A stretch of DNA of 45,824 nt from Alphaproteobacteria bacterium (GTDB lineage Bacteria > Pseudomonadota > Alphaproteobacteria > TMED109), in NCBI GenBank assembly GCA_022825235.1, contig JAJDYI010000036.1, positions 1 through 45,824 of the forward strand, read 5' to 3'. This document shows, one piece after another, positions 7,106 to 15,975 of the stretch. Position 1 is the stretch's first letter; each line of letters begins with the position of its first letter. The notes beneath the pieces are model-generated. The model did no database searches. It was given only the letters and a program-made list of their open reading frames with translations, and was not told the DNA's origin. Both the position numbers and the translations under genes were made by a program.

Positions 7106-10100
7106 ATGGCCGTGGCCGCCAGGAAATACAATCCTGGTTTTCTCTCGATCGATGAACTTGTCGCGACCTTCTGCGTCCGGACGGCCGAATACGAAACCCT
7201 GATTGAGGCACTACGCGAGTGCTCGGGTAGCGCGAACCCCCATCAGATCGTGATCGGGCCGCGGGGCAGCGGAAAGACCAGCCTGCTCCTGCGGGTGGCG
7301 GCGGAGGTGCCGCGCGATGCGGATCTGGCGGCGCGCTTCTTCCCGATCGTGTTCGCGGAGGAAAGCTACGAGGTCTCGACAGCCGGCGAGTTCTGGCTCG
7401 AATGCGTTTCCCGACTGGCTCATCAGGCGCCGCGCCGGGACGGCGATGTCGACTTGCAGCGCACCTTCGAGGAACTGCGCACCATCCATGACGACCGGAC
7501 GCTGGAGGACCGGTGCCTCGGGGTGCTGCAGGACCTTGCAGATCGGGAAGAGAAGCGCCTCGTACTGATCGTCGAGAACCTGAACATGATGTTCAGGGAC
7601 ATGGGCGACGACGATGCGGGCTGGCGGCTGCGGAAGGTGCTGCAGACCGAACCGCGGATCGTTCTGCTGGCTAGCGCGACCAGCCGGTTCGACCAGATGG
7701 ACGATCCGAAGAAAGCGCTCTACGAGCTCTTCCGGGTGATCCGGTTACAGCCGCTTGACACGGAAGGCTGCGCGACCTTGTGGCAGACCGTGTCGGGGCA
7801 GACACGGGCGCCACGGACGATCCAAGCATTGCGGATTCTCACCGGCGGCAGCCCGCGGTTGCTCACCATCGTGGCCCGGTTCGGCGCAAACCTGTCGTTC
7901 CGCGAGCTGATGGCCGATCTTCTCGACCTTGTCGATGACCATACCGAGTATTTCAAGAGCCACCTCGATGCGCTTCCGGCCCAGGAGCGAAAGGTGTATC
8001 TCGCCCTAGCCGATCTCTGGAAACCGGCGAATACACGCGAGGTCGCGGAGCGGGCCAGGCTCGGAACCAGCAAGTGCAGTGCCCAGCTGGCCCGTCTGGT
8101 CGATCGGGGTGCCGTGGAGGTGAGCGGCGGCAGCCCGCGGCGCAAGCTCTACTATCTGACCGAGCGGCTCTACAACATTTACTACCTGATGCGCCGGGCG
8201 CGCGGACCGGCACCGCTAATCGATGCGCTGATCCGCTTCATGGAGGCGTACTACTCCACGGACCAGCTGAAGGAGGTTGGGGCCCGCATGGCGCGTGAAG
8301 CGCTGGGGTCTGACGGCGGCGCGTTGGCGATTTACCGAATGGCCTTCGAGCGTCTCGTTGGGCTGCCGTCCCTCGATCCGCATCGCGAAGAACTACTTTC
8401 GCTGGCGTCGCCTGCCCTGGCGTATGCGCCCTGTGAGTTTTCTGAAGTGTCCGCGGCGCCGTCGGCCACCAGGGACCTCTTGAGGAAAGCGTTGGCGCTC
8501 GCGAAAGGGGGTCGGTTGCAGGATGCCGTGGCGGCCTGGGACGAGGTCGTCCGGAGGTTCGGGAAGAGCGATGCGCTGGCAGATCTCGAACAGGTGTCGA
8601 TGGCGCTCGTCAACAAGGGAAAGGCGTTGGGCAATCTGGGGAGAGCGGAAGAAGCATCGGCGGTGTGGGACGACGTGGTGCGGCGGTTTGGGGCAGACGA
8701 CGGGGAGGGCCACCCTCTGGCGGTGGCGACAGCGCTCGCGAGCAAGGGCGTATTGCTGGGCAACCTAGACCGCCACACGGAAGCGCTGACAGCCTGGAAC
8801 GAGGTCGTGCGACGCTTCGGCACGAGCCGGGTGCCGGCACTCGAGATGCTAGTAGTGAATGCGATGATCGGGACTACGGTCGCGCTGAATGCTTTGAACC
8901 GGCCCCAGGAAGCCCTGGATGCCTGCGACGAAGTGCTGGAACGCGTCGGCAATAGTGATTCGTCCGGGGTTCACGGTGTAGTGGCGGTCTCCATGGTCGC
9001 ACGGGGGCACGCACTCATCGCGCTGAACCGCGTCAACGAAGCAATAGACACCTGGGGTGCCGTGGTGCAGCGATTCGGGACGAGCGACTCTCTCAGAATC
9101 GTCGAACAGGTTGCTTCGGCGCTTGTAAATATCGGAACAGCGCTCTTCAAATCGGGCCGGTTGGAGGAGGCGCTGACCGCGCTCGACGGGGTCGCGGAAA
9201 GCTACAAGGCAAGCGATGCTCCGTTCTTTCGGGAGGTGGTGGCGCGCTGTTTCGCCAACAGAGGCAACGTACTGGCCGCGTTGAAGCGGGAAACGGAAGC
9301 ACTCTCGTCGTGGGAAGAAGCGATCCGGGGCTTCGAGGCGGTCGGTTCGCCGGATGCGGCGGAACCGTATTGCAACGCGCTGATGAACAGGGCGGCGGCG
9401 CTGCACAACGCTGGAAGGTCCGAGGAAGCCTTGCAACAGTGGGGCGACATGGTGGAACGCTTCGGTGGCGACAATCGGACCGGTGTTCTTGCCATGATTG
9501 CGCATGCCCAGACGCACAGGGGCGCCGTGCTGGAACAGTTGGGCCGTTTCGAAGAGGCGCTCAAGGTCTGGGAGCAGGTCGAAGACCGCTTTGGAAACAG
9601 CGACGTGCCGGAGTGGGTCGCGCTCGCGGCAAGCTCCCTTCAGCACAGGTGCGCCGACCTGTTCGAGCTGAATCGGCCGGAGGAGGCGCTCGCGACCTGC
9701 GACCGGGCGGTCGATCGCTTCGGGGAAAGTGTCGTGCCGGGAGTGGTCGATGCGGTCGCGGGGATTCTACTCAACAAGGGCATCGTGCTCGCCACCACGC
9801 ACAGGAACGAGGAGGCGCTGGCGGTCTGGGACGAGATCGAGCGGCGATTCGGAACCAGCGAGGTGCCGGAAATTTCGAAGCAGGTTGCCTCCGCTCTCGT
9901 CGGCAAGGGTGCGACACTGGTCCATATGAACCGACCGGAGGACGCGATTGCGGTGTGGAGCGACGTCGTGCACCGGTTCGGGGAGGGCGATGCATCCTTG
10001 CATCACGAGGAGATTGCGACGGCTGTCCTCAACAGCGTGGCGGTATTGGGCTCGTTGAACCGGCCGGAGGAGGCGCTTGAGGCCTGTGACGACGCGCTCC

Positions 10101-10732
10101 GTCGATTCGGGGATAGCGAAGAGCCCTATGGTGTCGAGACAGTCGCGCAAGCTCGCGTCAACAGAGGTGCCCTGCTGGTCGCTCTTGACCGGACCGAGGA
10201 AGGGCTGGCGGCGTGGGACGAGGTTGTCCGGCGCTTCGAAGCGAGCGATGTACCGGTGCTTCGAGACACCGCGGAATCGGCGCTGTGCAAGCGGGCACTG
10301 CACGAATTGACCGAAGGCCGCGCAGGGACCGCCGTCGGATTTCTCGACCGTGCGCTGCTGCAGGGGCGGGCGGGAATGCCGGACAGCAGAGTGCGGGGCC
10401 ATTTGATGCGGGCGCGGGCATACTTGGCGCAAGGCGATGGCGAAGCATGCGCCGGGGATGTCGAAAGGGCGCTGTGGATTCTTCCCGAACTGAACGTCTT
10501 GCCGAGAGACGTGCTGGTGGCCCTGGCCGATCTCTCGACGGGTGTCGGGCCGGAAAGGATGTGCGAACTGATCAACTCATCGCCCGCCGGCGATCTCCTG
10601 CTGCCGCTTAGAACGGCGCTGGAGAGGGAGCTTGGGCTTGAGCCGAGGGTGGCCAGGGAAGTCGAAGAGATTGCGGAAGACATACGCCGGGAACTGCTCG
10701 CCCGGCCTAACGACAGTGGTCAGCGCCAGTAG
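7106..10732 (+). CDS. P-loop ATPase with winged helix and fourteen 43-aa TPR-like repeats
   Basis: A 1208-aa multidomain protein. Residues 1-290 form a P-loop ATPase: NPGFLS, then GPRGSGKT (51-58), a conserved-looking FAEESYEV...GEFWLE stretch (83-99), Walker B-like RLVLIVEN (151-158), a sensor-like LLASATSRFDQ and GGSPR. Residues about 295-345 look like a winged helix (REVAERARLGTSKCSAQLARLVDRGAVEV region). Residues 467-1068 are fourteen tandem repeats of exactly 43 residues with no insertion or deletion, consensus NRPEEALAVWDEVVRRFG plus a linker and VASALVNKG. The tail is TPR-like. I chose ATG 7106, with CGGGAG 8 nt upstream, over an ATG at 7034 that lies inside the preceding gene. The architecture resembles STAND-type sensors, where repeats detect a partner and the NTPase switches state; that role is inference. 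Confidence 0.85.
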   Translation: MAVAARKYNPGFLSIDELVATFCVRTAEYETLIEALRECSGSANPHQIVIGPRGSGKTSLLLRVAAEVPRDADLAARFFPIVFAEESYEVSTAGEFWLECVSRLAHQAPRRDGDVDLQRTFEELRTIHDDRTLEDRCLGVLQDLADREEKRLVLIVENLNMMFRDMGDDDAGWRLRKVLQTEPRIVLLASATSRFDQMDDPKKALYELFRVIRLQPLDTEGCATLWQTVSGQTRAPRTIQALRILTGGSPRLLTIVARFGANLSFRELMADLLDLVDDHTEYFKSHLDALPAQERKVYLALADLWKPANTREVAERARLGTSKCSAQLARLVDRGAVEVSGGSPRRKLYYLTERLYNIYYLMRRARGPAPLIDALIRFMEAYYSTDQLKEVGARMAREALGSDGGALAIYRMAFERLVGLPSLDPHREELLSLASPALAYAPCEFSEVSAAPSATRDLLRKALALAKGGRLQDAVAAWDEVVRRFGKSDALADLEQVSMALVNKGKALGNLGRAEEASAVWDDVVRRFGADDGEGHPLAVATALASKGVLLGNLDRHTEALTAWNEVVRRFGTSRVPALEMLVVNAMIGTTVALNALNRPQEALDACDEVLERVGNSDSSGVHGVVAVSMVARGHALIALNRVNEAIDTWGAVVQRFGTSDSLRIVEQVASALVNIGTALFKSGRLEEALTALDGVAESYKASDAPFFREVVARCFANRGNVLAALKRETEALSSWEEAIRGFEAVGSPDAAEPYCNALMNRAAALHNAGRSEEALQQWGDMVERFGGDNRTGVLAMIAHAQTHRGAVLEQLGRFEEALKVWEQVEDRFGNSDVPEWVALAASSLQHRCADLFELNRPEEALATCDRAVDRFGESVVPGVVDAVAGILLNKGIVLATTHRNEEALAVWDEIERRFGTSEVPEISKQVASALVGKGATLVHMNRPEDAIAVWSDVVHRFGEGDASLHHEEIATAVLNSVAVLGSLNRPEEALEACDDALRRFGDSEEPYGVETVAQARVNRGALLVALDRTEEGLAAWDEVVRRFEASDVPVLRDTAESALCKRALHELTEGRAGTAVGFLDRALLQGRAGMPDSRVRGHLMRARAYLAQGDGEACAGDVERALWILPELNVLPRDVLVALADLSTGVGPERMCELINSSPAGDLLLPLRTALERELGLEPRVAREVEEIAEDIRRELLARPNDSGQRQ
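8504..10309 (+). repeat. Fourteen in-frame 129-bp units encoding 43-aa TPR-like repeats
   Basis: Units begin at 8504 and every 129 bp after it, the fourteenth at 10181. They are conserved mainly at the protein level (R-x-x-E-A-L, W-D-E-V-V-R-R-F-G, A-L-x-N-K-G-x-x-L). The DNA units differ widely, so this is an old, selected array rather than a recent tandem duplication. The length is longer than the 34-residue classical TPR. Confidence 0.85.
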
Positions 10733-11174
10733 CGTGCAGAAATCCGGGGTTGGCCGGTACCTCGATCTCTTGGCCGGGCGGCAACCGCACCGCTGAGCGC
10801 GAGCCTTTCCCGGCATCGTTCCGAGTAATTGACACGTCCCCGTGCCTGCATTGCCTTCGTCGCGGCCAGACTGGGCCGTCCATCACCCGAGGTAGGGGTC
10901 GGATGGTTTGCGGACCATGTTGGACCTGCGCGGGGGGGGGCCGGGCAACTGGCGTTCCTACCGTGACGGGGGCACGGGGCGCAGCAGTTTCCCGCCTACC
11001 CGGACGACGGGTCCGTCCCACGGCCCAAAATACGCCAAACGCTGCTTCAAAGCCCCCAGGACATTCCGATCGAAATGTTTGCCAATTGTTTGCGAGGCAG
11101 GTAATCGGCGCTTCCTTGGGCTTACAGTCAATCCAACTGGAATCAATTTGTCGGCGACTTCGGGAAGCCGGGGC
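10733..11174. other. Intergenic region after the ATPase operon
   Basis: No gene is supported. It contains copy 2 of the 19-bp repeat (11075-11093) and a run of nine G at about 10931-10939. I did not find a clear intrinsic terminator after the operon. Confidence 0.5.
11075..11093. repeat. 19-bp direct repeat, copy 2, 3' of tRNA-Gly
   Basis: It is identical to 405-423. It lies 81 nt beyond the CCA end of the minus-strand tRNA-Gly, almost the same relative position as copy 1 beyond tRNA-Lys. The flanking sequences differ, so the similarity is confined to the repeat. Confidence 0.6.
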
Positions 11175-11248
11175 TGGAGCGGGTGATGGGAATCGAACCC
11201 ACGTAACTAGCTTGGAAGGCTAGGGCTCTACCATTGAGCTACACCCGC
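11175..11248 (-). tRNA. tRNA-Gly(UCC)
   Basis: A 74-nt minus-strand tRNA with acceptor GCGGGTG/CACCCGC and anticodon loop CTTCCAA (anticodon UCC). The T loop is GTTCGATTCCC. The discriminator is T and CCA is encoded at 11175-11177. It follows tRNA-Tyr by 42 nt on the same strand, so the two are probably one transcript. Confidence 0.95.
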
Positions 11249-11290
11249 GTCGTGCCGCTTGCCGCGGTTGTTCACAACCGTTGGGTTGGA

Positions 11291-11377
11291 TGGTGCAGGG
11301 GGTAGGATTCGAACCCACGTAGACGTAACGTCGCCAGATTTACAGTCTGGTGCCTTTAACCACTCGGCCACCCCTGC
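11291..11377 (-). tRNA. tRNA-Tyr(GUA)
   Basis: An 87-nt class II tRNA on the minus strand. The acceptor 5' strand GCAGGGG pairs with CCCCTGC, the anticodon stem-loop CCAGACTGTAAATCTGG gives anticodon GUA, there is a long variable arm, and CCA is encoded at 11291-11293. The Tyr-Gly tandem order is common in proteobacteria. Confidence 0.95.
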
Positions 11378-11535
11378 AACACGGCCCAGGTTCACGCAAC
11401 CCCGATCCCGGCTGCGCTGCCGCGCAGGGGTTATGCCAGAAATGCGATGGGCCTGCAAAACACCGGGTTTCGGGCCACGCCTGGCGGCACGGGGGGCCCG
11501 ACCGTCCGCGCCCTCCAGCGGGTTTGGCGTGCGTT

Positions 11536-12939
11536 CTACTTGCCGGCAGCCCGCATGTCGTCCTCGTCAGGCATCAGCATGAACTCGGGATACGCCTCGA
11601 TCCCGAGCTCCGCGACATCCTGACCCAGTCCCTCGACCCGCTCCGTCACCCGTACGCCGATGAGGAGGTCCAGGACCTTCCAGATCACGAACGAGGAAAC
11701 GAACACGAACGCACCGATGGCGACAATGCCGGTGAGCTGCACGAGGAAATTGCCCCCCGCCGCAAAGCAGACCGCCAGCGTGCCCCACACGCCGGCGACC
11801 AGGTGGGCGGGCACGGCCCCCACCACGTCGTCGAGTTTCAGGACTTCCATCAGCCGCATGCCCGCTGTACAGAGGAAACCGCCGACGCCGCCGATCAGGA
11901 CCGCCCAGTAGTGGTCCACGAAATCCGGGCCGGCGGTGACGGCAACCAAGCCGGCGATCGCGCCGTTGAGACCCGCGAGCAGGTCCACGCGGCCGAACAG
12001 CGGCCGGGAAACGGCAATGGCGACGATCACGCCTGCTGCCCCCCCGAGCGTGGTGTTGACGAGCACGATGCTCATCGCCACGGCGTCGACGGCGCCGGCC
12101 AGCGCGAGCTGGGAGCCGCCGTTGAAGCCGAACCAGCCCATCCAGAGGATGAAGACCCCCAGCGTCACCGCCACCACGTTCGACGGCGGGGTCGGCTTGA
12201 TCGTCCCGTCAGGGCGGAACTTGTGCAGTCTCGCGCCGATGACGTAGATGCCGGCGAGGGCGGCCCATCCGCCGGTGGAGTGGACGATCGTGGACCCCGC
12301 GAAGTCCTGGAAGCCCATGTCCGAGAGCCAGCCACCGCCCCATGTCCAGGCGCCGACGATGGGGTAGATGAGGCCGGTCAGGAGCAGCACGAACGCAAAG
12401 AACGTCCACAGTCGGACGCGTTCGGCGATGGCCCCGGACACGATCGACGCGGTGGTCGCGACGAACACCATCTGGAAGAACCAGTCCGACATCGTCGAGT
12501 AGCCGGCCTCGACGACGGCAGGTTCGGCATCGGTCGCCTCGGCGAGCAGGGCTAGCTCTGCGGCCGACGACCCGTAGAAGAGCTTCAGGCTGCCCGCAAA
12601 CTGGCCGACGTCGACGTACATCAGGTTGTAGCCGATGAAATAGAACGCGAGGCCCGCAATGGAGTAGAGGCCGATGTTCTTCAGGCAGATGACGGATGCG
12701 TTCTTAGTACGGACGGAGCCCGCCTCCAGCATGGTGAACCCGGCGCACATCCACATGACTAGGACGCCCCAGATCAGGAACGAGAAGGTATTTAGGACGA
12801 AACCCGTGGCCGCGTCGGCGGCGGCCTGGGCAGCGGTCGGGCAAAGGACGGCGAGGACGGAAGCCCCGAAGGCGACCACGGGCGCTCCGGTGTGGTGGCC
12901 CCGCCTATCGCCGGAACCAGTCGACAAGTCTCGCTTCAT
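11536..12939 (-). CDS. Ammonium transporter (Amt family)
   Basis: A 467-aa inner-membrane ammonium channel. A probable cleavable signal peptide (about residues 1-39, ending PTAAQA) precedes a hydrophobic core of about eleven membrane helices. Family signatures include FQMVFVATTASIVSGAIAER, DFAGSTIVHSTGGWAALAG with the first pore histidine, and VPAHLVAGVWGT with the second. The ATG at 12939 has a strong GGAGGT 6 nt upstream. No glnK/PII gene lies next to it in this window, although the two are usually paired. A candidate sigma-54 promoter upstream suggests nitrogen-controlled expression. The C-terminal acidic tail (EDDMRAAGK) is cytoplasmic, where PII would normally act. Confidence 0.95.
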   Translation of the reverse strand: MKRDLSTGSGDRRGHHTGAPVVAFGASVLAVLCPTAAQAAADAATGFVLNTFSFLIWGVLVMWMCAGFTMLEAGSVRTKNASVICLKNIGLYSIAGLAFYFIGYNLMYVDVGQFAGSLKLFYGSSAAELALLAEATDAEPAVVEAGYSTMSDWFFQMVFVATTASIVSGAIAERVRLWTFFAFVLLLTGLIYPIVGAWTWGGGWLSDMGFQDFAGSTIVHSTGGWAALAGIYVIGARLHKFRPDGTIKPTPPSNVVAVTLGVFILWMGWFGFNGGSQLALAGAVDAVAMSIVLVNTTLGGAAGVIVAIAVSRPLFGRVDLLAGLNGAIAGLVAVTAGPDFVDHYWAVLIGGVGGFLCTAGMRLMEVLKLDDVVGAVPAHLVAGVWGTLAVCFAAGGNFLVQLTGIVAIGAFVFVSSFVIWKVLDLLIGVRVTERVEGLGQDVAELGIEAYPEFMLMPDEDDMRAAGK

Positions 12940-13376
12940 GCTGCGACCTCCATGGCGGCATCGGCCGGGCGCGGGTCGGCTGGTGGCGCTCCAAGCGTCG
13001 TCGAGCGTCTCGATGCGCCGCTAGACGTCGGGCAAAGCGCAATAATCTGCCTGCCGTCGGACGGTACACTGCCCGTTAGCTGTAGGCAATGCAGATGCCG
13101 ATTCTCAGCGCTCGCGGCCTATCGCAGGCCGCTCGAAACGGTGACGGTTTCAGGGTGTTCGCGTTGGCTATCGGGCTGTCAAGGCGGTTGCTATCACGGG
13201 TGCCGTGTGCTGCCGGTCGCCGTAACGCGCCAGGGGGCGTCGGCCGCGGCGGGCAGCCGCATGATGCCGCGGACTGTCTCGACGGTTTTGACGGGCCTTT
13301 CCCGGGCCACTACGTTGGCTAGGCGGACCAGCGACGTCGAGGTTGGCCGGGTGCCCGTGGGAGCGTTGTGGCGCCG
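12940..13376. other. Divergent intergenic region between amt and rpsM
   Basis: About 440 bp without a supported gene. It carries the sigma-54-like site for amt (13085-13100), and the rpsM promoter starts at its right edge. The short open frames look like chance. Confidence 0.5.
13085..13100 (-). promoter_or_regulatory. Candidate sigma-54 promoter of amt
   Basis: On the minus strand the sequence CGGCATCTGCATTGCC has GG and GC separated by 10 bp and matches GGCA...TTGC of the TGGCAC-N5-TTGCW consensus. It lies about 145 bp upstream of the amt start, in the right orientation. Ammonium transporters are typically under NtrC and sigma-54. I did not find clear NtrC sites. Confidence 0.45.
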
Positions 13377-13404
13377 TTGACGGCATTGCCATAGGTATTA
13401 TGCT
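13377..13404 (+). promoter_or_regulatory. Probable promoter of the rpsM operon
   Basis: TTGACG (13377-13382) and TATGCT (13399-13404) are separated by 16 bp, about 60 bp upstream of the rpsM start. This local promoter is expected because the genes that normally precede rpsM are absent. Confidence 0.5.
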
Positions 13405-13462
13405 TGCCGGGTTCCCCGCCCGTAAGAGGGCGCGGTTCCTTCTGCATTTCGGAGATCTTGCG

Positions 13463-13834
13463 GTGGCTCGGTTGGCCGGTGTCAATGTGCCCTCGGAAAA
13501 GAGGGTCGATTATGCGCTTACCTATATCTACGGCGTCGGTCGGACGACGGCGCGGCAGATCCGGGAGCAGGCTGGCTTGTCCGACGACAAGCGGGTGCGG
13601 GACCTCACCGAGGCCGAGCTGGGGCGCGTGCGCGAGATCGTCGACCGCATGCCGATGATCGAGGGGTCACTCCGTCGCGAGAAGGCCATGCAGATCAAGC
13701 GCCTGATGGATCTCGGCTGTTATCGGGGGCTGCGGCACCGACGGGGCCTTCCGGTCAACGGGCAGCGCACCCACACGAACGCCCGGACCCGGAAGGGAAG
13801 GGCGCGGCCCGTGACCGGCAAGAAGAAGGCCTGA
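13463..13834 (+). CDS. rpsM: 30S ribosomal protein S13
   Basis: A 123-aa protein of the small-subunit head that contacts tRNA and the 50S bridge. It begins [20 protein letters not shown] and ends with the [11 protein letters not shown] signature and a lysine-rich tail (TGKKKA), full family length. The start is GTG at 13463, with GGAG 8 nt upstream; a longer open frame reaching 13343 has no S13 homology. It is first in the block rpsM-rpsK-rpoA-rplQ. The usual upstream neighbours secY and adk are missing, replaced by the divergent amt gene. Confidence 0.97.
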   Translation: MARLAGVNVPSEKRVDYALTYIYGVGRTTARQIREQAGLSDDKRVRDLTEAELGRVREIVDRMPMIEGSLRREKAMQIKRLMDLGCYRGLRHRRGLPVNGQRTHTNARTRKGRARPVTGKKKA

Positions 13835-13875
13835 CGTCCCAGGCCGCGTTTGGCATTTCAACGGAGTGACGCCAC

Positions 13876-14259
13876 ATGGCTCGTGAACGACGTCGGCGCA
13901 AGCAACGAAAGAACATCACCGCTGCGGTCGCGCACGTCAGCGCCACGTTCAACAACACGATCATCACGATCACGGATCACCAGGGCAACACGCTCGCGTG
14001 GTCGTCGGCGGGCGAGCGGGAGTTCTCGGGCTCGCGCAAGGCCACCCCGTACGCCTCACAGATGGCGGCGGAGGCGGTCGGCCGCAAGGCGCAGGAGCAC
14101 GGGGTGAAGACCCTTGAGGTCGAGGTGCGCGGCCCCGGGTCGGGCCGGGAATCGGCGCTCCGGGCCCTGCAGAGCACCGGCTTCGTGATCACCGCCATCC
14201 GGGACGTCACGCCCATCCCCCACAACGGTTGCCGCCCGCCGAAACGCCGCCGGGTCTGA
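13876..14259 (+). CDS. rpsK: 30S ribosomal protein S11
   Basis: A 127-aa protein of the 30S platform. It has the family core [20 protein letters not shown] and ends with the conserved [18 protein letters not shown]. The N-terminus is very basic ([13 protein letters not shown]), as usual. It starts at ATG 13876 with GGAG in the 42-nt gap after rpsM. It is co-transcribed with rpoA. Confidence 0.97.
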   Translation: MARERRRRKQRKNITAAVAHVSATFNNTIITITDHQGNTLAWSSAGEREFSGSRKATPYASQMAAEAVGRKAQEHGVKTLEVEVRGPGSGRESALRALQSTGFVITAIRDVTPIPHNGCRPPKRRRV

Positions 14260-14344
14260 CGGGAGTCAGGACGCCGAGACCGAGGACCCCGCCCTCGAGG
14301 GGCGCGGGTGTGACGTCCGCCACCAGTCAGGAGACACAATTCGC

Positions 14345-15391
14345 ATGAGCGATTTCAGGTTGGGTTCCGAACACTTGATCAGTCCGTCGGCCGTCGACGT
14401 CCGCCCGGGCACCGATCCGGCGCGCAAGGCGACGCTCGTCGTTGAACCCTTGGAACGTGGTTTCGGACTCACGCTTGGGAACGCGCTCCGGCGCGTGCTG
14501 CTGTCGTCGTTGCCCGGCTCAGCGGTGACGGCCATCCGCATCGAAGGGGTGCTGCACGAGTTCTCGTCGATTCCCGGCGTGCGCGAGGACGTGATCGATC
14601 TCATCCTGAACGTGAAGGCGATCATCCTCCGGACGCACTCGGAGCGACCGCGCCACCTGGAACTCCGGGTCAAGGGGCCGGAGACCGTGACCGCCGGGAT
14701 GATCACGCCGACCGCTGATGTCGACATCGTCAATCCCGACCTGGTCCTATGTCATCTCGACGACGGCGCAGAGCTGAACATGGAGCTGACCGTCGCGTCC
14801 GGGAAGGGGTACGTGCCGGCCGCCCAGAACCGGCCGGAGAACGTCTCGGTCGGCCTGATTCCGGTCGATGCAATCTACAGCCCGATCCGCACCGTGGCCT
14901 ATCAGGTCCAGAACACCCGGGTCGGGCAGGTGACGGACTACGACAGTCTGTCCCTCACCGTCGAGACCGACGGCACCCTCACCCCGTCCGAGGCGGTCGA
15001 GCGCGCGGCGCGCACGCTCAACGATCAGCTCGGGATCTTCATTACCAGCGGGACCATGGCCACCGTCCGTCCCGCCGCGGCGGTGACGCCGGAGGTCACG
15101 GCATCGCTCAACCCGCACCTTCTCAAGAAGGTCGAGGAGCTGGAGTTGTCCGTGCGGGCGGCCAACTGCCTGAAGAACGACAACATCGTCTATGTCGGCG
15201 ATCTGGTCCGCAAAACCGAGGAGGATCTCCGGAAGACACCCAACTTCGGGGCGCGCTCGATGAACGAGATCCGTGACGTGTTGAAGACCATGGGTCTCTC
15301 GTTCGGAATGCAGGTGACCGACTGGCCGCCCGAGAACATCGAAGAACTGGTCCAGGCCCAGGCGGATGCCCGCCTGGCCCGCATGCGCTGA
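14345..15391 (+). CDS. rpoA: DNA-directed RNA polymerase subunit alpha
   Basis: A 348-aa RNA polymerase alpha subunit. The N-terminal assembly domain shows [20 protein letters not shown] and [20 protein letters not shown]. The C-terminal domain shows [21 protein letters not shown] and GARSMNEI, the surface that binds UP elements and activators. The length is slightly above the E. coli protein (329 aa), mainly at the C-terminus, as in other alphaproteobacteria. The ATG at 14345 follows GGAGACACAATTCGC. Confidence 0.97.
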   Translation: MSDFRLGSEHLISPSAVDVRPGTDPARKATLVVEPLERGFGLTLGNALRRVLLSSLPGSAVTAIRIEGVLHEFSSIPGVREDVIDLILNVKAIILRTHSERPRHLELRVKGPETVTAGMITPTADVDIVNPDLVLCHLDDGAELNMELTVASGKGYVPAAQNRPENVSVGLIPVDAIYSPIRTVAYQVQNTRVGQVTDYDSLSLTVETDGTLTPSEAVERAARTLNDQLGIFITSGTMATVRPAAAVTPEVTASLNPHLLKKVEELELSVRAANCLKNDNIVYVGDLVRKTEEDLRKTPNFGARSMNEIRDVLKTMGLSFGMQVTDWPPENIEELVQAQADARLARMR

Positions 15392-15414
15392 ACGAGGACC
15401 GGGGAGGCTACGTC

Positions 15415-15918
15415 ATGCGACACCGGCACAGCGGCCGCAAGCTCAACCGCACGAGCGCCCACCGGAAGGCGACCTTCCGGAATCTGGCCGCCGCGCTGAT
15501 CAAGCACGAGCGGATCCGAACCACCCTGCCCAAGGCCAAGGAGCTGCGGCCGATCGTGGAACGCCTGGTCACGCTGGCCAAGCAGGACACCCTGCACGCC
15601 CGGCGCACGGCCATGGCCCGCTTGCCACGCGACGCCGACATCGCGAAGCTGTTCGGGCCGCTCTCCGAGCGGTTTGCCGCCCGATCCGGCGGCTACACCC
15701 GGATCGTCCGAGCCGGGCATCGGTACGGCGACGCCGCGGACATGGCGTACATCGAATTCGTCGACCGGACCCCGGCGGCGCGGGCGCCCGTGGCGCAGGC
15801 CCCGGCGGCGGTGGCGGTACCGGAGGCGCCCGAGGCGCCCGGCACCACGCCCGCGCGGGACGACGCCGACAAGCAGCCGTGGTGGCGTCGTCTGGGGTTC
15901 AACCGGCGGAACGACTGA
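15415..15918 (+). CDS. rplQ: 50S ribosomal protein L17 with C-terminal extension
   Basis: A 167-aa protein. Residues 1-120 are a normal L17 located near the peptide exit tunnel ([43 protein letters not shown]). Typical bacterial L17 ends soon after this. Here an Ala/Pro-rich linker and a charged tail with two adjacent tryptophans ([13 protein letters not shown]) add about 45 residues. Alphaproteobacterial L17 often has some tail, so the extension is notable but not unique. It is the last gene of the rpsM block. Confidence 0.96.
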   Translation: MRHRHSGRKLNRTSAHRKATFRNLAAALIKHERIRTTLPKAKELRPIVERLVTLAKQDTLHARRTAMARLPRDADIAKLFGPLSERFAARSGGYTRIVRAGHRYGDAADMAYIEFVDRTPAARAPVAQAPAAVAVPEAPEAPGTTPARDDADKQPWWRRLGFNRRND

Positions 15919-15975
15919 TGGGGTGATGCCGGCGGCGGCCAGCGTCCCGCCCGGTGCGCTTCAGGCGGGCGGGCC

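Noticed and set aside
8504-10309. CRISPR or minisatellite interpretation of the 129-bp periodicity
   Set aside because: The units are fully coding, in one frame, and divergent in DNA; there are no short identical repeats with unique spacers.
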